Assembly: GCA_030618905.1 (NCBI GenBank)
Contig: JAUXCL010000039.1
Location: forward strand, 1-15,147
Origin: Bacteroidales bacterium
Lineage (GTDB): Bacteria > Bacteroidota > Bacteroidia > Bacteroidales > B18-G4
Reading direction: 5' to 3'
Length of the DNA stretch: 15,147 nucleotides
Shown: positions 14,078 to 15,147 of the stretch, piece after piece
How the letters are laid out: each line of letters starts with the position of its first letter
Numbering within the stretch: position 1 is the first letter of the stretch
Notes under the pieces: generated by a model
What the model saw: the letters and a program-made list of their open reading frames with translations, nothing else
Database searches by the model: none
What the model was told of the DNA's origin: nothing
Made by a program: the position numbers and the translations under genes

Positions 14078-14154
14078 TTTGGTTCATGTTGATTGGCATG
14101 TAAAGGTAGGGAAAAGTCACTTTCTCTTCCTCATTATTATATATTGTATTCATC

Positions 14155-14319
14155 ATGCTCACTGAGCACTTTGCCTGGCACATTCAGGTTTGGGGGGTAT
14201 TTGTCTACGAATTACTGGGGTTTACCATTACTTTTTCTGTGGCAATCTTCATGATCTTAATTGGAATATTGTTAATGAGGTGGTCATATCGTATTGATAA
14301 ATTAAGTGTAATGTCTTGA
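14155..14319 (+). CDS. Small single-span membrane protein, 54 residues
   Basis: A clean short frame from ATG 14155 to TGA 14319. It encodes MLTEHFAWHIQVWGVFVYEL followed by LGFTITFSVAIFMILIGILLMRW and a charged tail SYRIDKLSVMS. The hydrophobic core (about residues 14-41) is long enough to cross the membrane, is bordered by tryptophans, and is followed by positive residues, so the C terminus would be inside. There is no Shine-Dalgarno sequence. It lies alone between two genes and is read divergently from the rubredoxin fusion. I know no family for it. The composition argues for a real protein, but a frame this short could occur by chance in AT-rich DNA. Confidence 0.45.
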   Translation: MLTEHFAWHIQVWGVFVYELLGFTITFSVAIFMILIGILLMRWSYRIDKLSVMS

Positions 14320-14502
14320 TTTTTAATTATTTTTACCAGCTCTTGTACCTGTGAGTAACTCTTGTTGAAATTTATTTAAAAAAAGTTTCAAAAACTAGGT
14401 ATTTATGCTTAATATTGTAATTAATTTTTGTAACTATAATAGTTGGTTTGTAGTAAAATGTATTAAATCGATTGTAGCTTGATCTATTTTAACCCCGATC
14501 CG
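14320..14502. other. AT-rich intergenic region upstream of the barrel gene
   Basis: No gene is seen. It should hold the promoter of the outer-membrane gene that starts at 14503. The T-rich and TTTG-containing stretches around 14420-14460 are suggestive, but no pair of boxes fits with correct spacing. Confidence 0.5.
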
Positions 14503-15147
14503 ATGAATTTAAGATCATTTTCCAAATCTCACATTCTTTTAACGCTATTATTTTGTCTTGCCTTAGTCTTTTCCGCAAGTGGCCAGCATATGATGAAAAA
14601 AAGCAAACGCTTTTCGGATAACTGGTTTGTTAGTGGAAACGTCGGGATCAGCCAGCTCTATGGTGACATGAGTACGCAGAATCCAATCGAGAAGTTTGCA
14701 GAAGAAACACGTATTGGTACCGGGGTATATTTCGGTAAGCAATTATCACCCGTTTTTGGTGCCCGGGCTAATATTTACTATGGAAAACTATATTCTGAAC
14801 GCAGGTCAAAGTCCGATAAGGATGTCGGCACTGCAGTTCGAATGGAGAATGTTATTGAAGGAAGTTTAATGTTTACTCTGGATTTCTTTAATTTTTTCTG
14901 GAAATACAGCAGAAAGCGGGTGTTCTCAATGTACGGGATCTTAGGAATCGGATTTGTCAGCAATCAGGCGTCCTCCTGGACCATAAATGGTGCACAAAAG
15001 ATTACCGATAATGTAGAACAGGGAGGAGCCGGGCCTAAAGGCTTCTCAAGCTATTTTGTGGTGCCCTGGGGTGGTGGCTCTAATGTTAAAGTGTCGAAAC
15101 GATTAGATATCAATGGTGAGATCACCTGGCACTTAACTTCCGATGAA
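14503..15147 (+). CDS. Outer-membrane beta-barrel protein, 5' part (runs off right edge)
   Basis: The frame is open from ATG 14503 to the window end, giving 215 residues. MNLRSFSKSHILLTLLFCLA is followed by LVFSASG-Q, a signal peptide with likely cleavage after G27. The mature part opens NWFVSGNVGISQLYGDM and continues with amphipathic strands, such as RIGTGVYFGKQLSPVFGARANIYYG, FSMYGILGIGFVSN, FVVPWGGGSNVKVSKRLDINGEITWHL. This is the layout of an 8-stranded OmpA or OmpW-like barrel. Many Bacteroidota proteins with this start carry a C-terminal OmpA peptidoglycan-binding domain; whether this one does lies outside the window. Function beyond outer-membrane structure cannot be given. Confidence 0.82.
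   Translation, partial: MNLRSFSKSHILLTLLFCLALVFSASGQHMMKKSKRFSDNWFVSGNVGISQLYGDMSTQNPIEKFAEETRIGTGVYFGKQLSPVFGARANIYYGKLYSERRSKSDKDVGTAVRMENVIEGSLMFTLDFFNFFWKYSRKRVFSMYGILGIGFVSNQASSWTINGAQKITDNVEQGGAGPKGFSSYFVVPWGGGSNVKVSKRLDINGEITWHLTSDE

Overview
The window looks like chromosomal DNA from a member of the Bacteroidota, probably an environmental and possibly anaerobic or microaerophilic lineage. The evidence is: several start-proximal boxes of the Bacteroidota type (TAnnTTTG with a TTTG-like box about 19-20 bases upstream), almost no Shine-Dalgarno sequences, lipoproteins with short lipoboxes followed by charged residues, a single-chain (alpha plus beta) 2-oxo acid dehydrogenase E1, a PadR-PspC gene pair, and a flavin reductase-rubredoxin fusion. 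No rRNA, tRNA, CRISPR array or recognisable transposase was found.

Layout. 1-679 (-) is a tandem universal stress protein that runs off the left edge. 680-1332 has no gene but holds five short hairpins and, just before the next gene, a 20-base AT-rich inverted repeat. 1333-2487 (+) is a GC-rich Y-family DNA polymerase (DinB, Pol IV) that stands out in base composition from its AT-richer neighbours. It is followed by a compound tandem-repeat block (2495-2786) in which 7-base and 8-base repeats alternate around two identical 34-base cores. 2853-4820 (+) is a two-gene unit: a probably surface-exposed lipoprotein, then the tRNA methyltransferase MnmD. Convergent to it, 7305 down to 4833 (-) is a tight four-gene unit: an LpxR-like lipid A deacylase carrying a lipoprotein signal, a DUF493/YbeD-like protein, an unrecognised 189-residue protein and an acylphosphatase.

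11866 down to 7505 (-) reads as one operon: PadR repressor, PspC-domain membrane protein, and fused branched-chain 2-oxo acid dehydrogenase E1. It is headed by a promoter with a palindromic candidate operator in its spacer. This links a PadR/PspC membrane-stress type module with an enzyme that can feed branched-chain fatty acid synthesis, so a membrane-homeostasis role is a reasonable inference. 14077 down to 12019 (-) pairs a high-molecular-weight-rubredoxin-like protein with a MATE (DinF-type) exporter. Divergent from it are a 54-residue single-span membrane protein (14155-14319, +) and the start of an outer-membrane beta-barrel gene that runs off the right edge.

Most genes are ordinary for this phylum. 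The parts most worth a second look are the repeat-flanked, compositionally foreign dinB region, the hairpin cluster upstream of it, the PadR-PspC-E1 operon, and the lipid-anchored LpxR homologue. I did not find clear evidence of a wholly new system.
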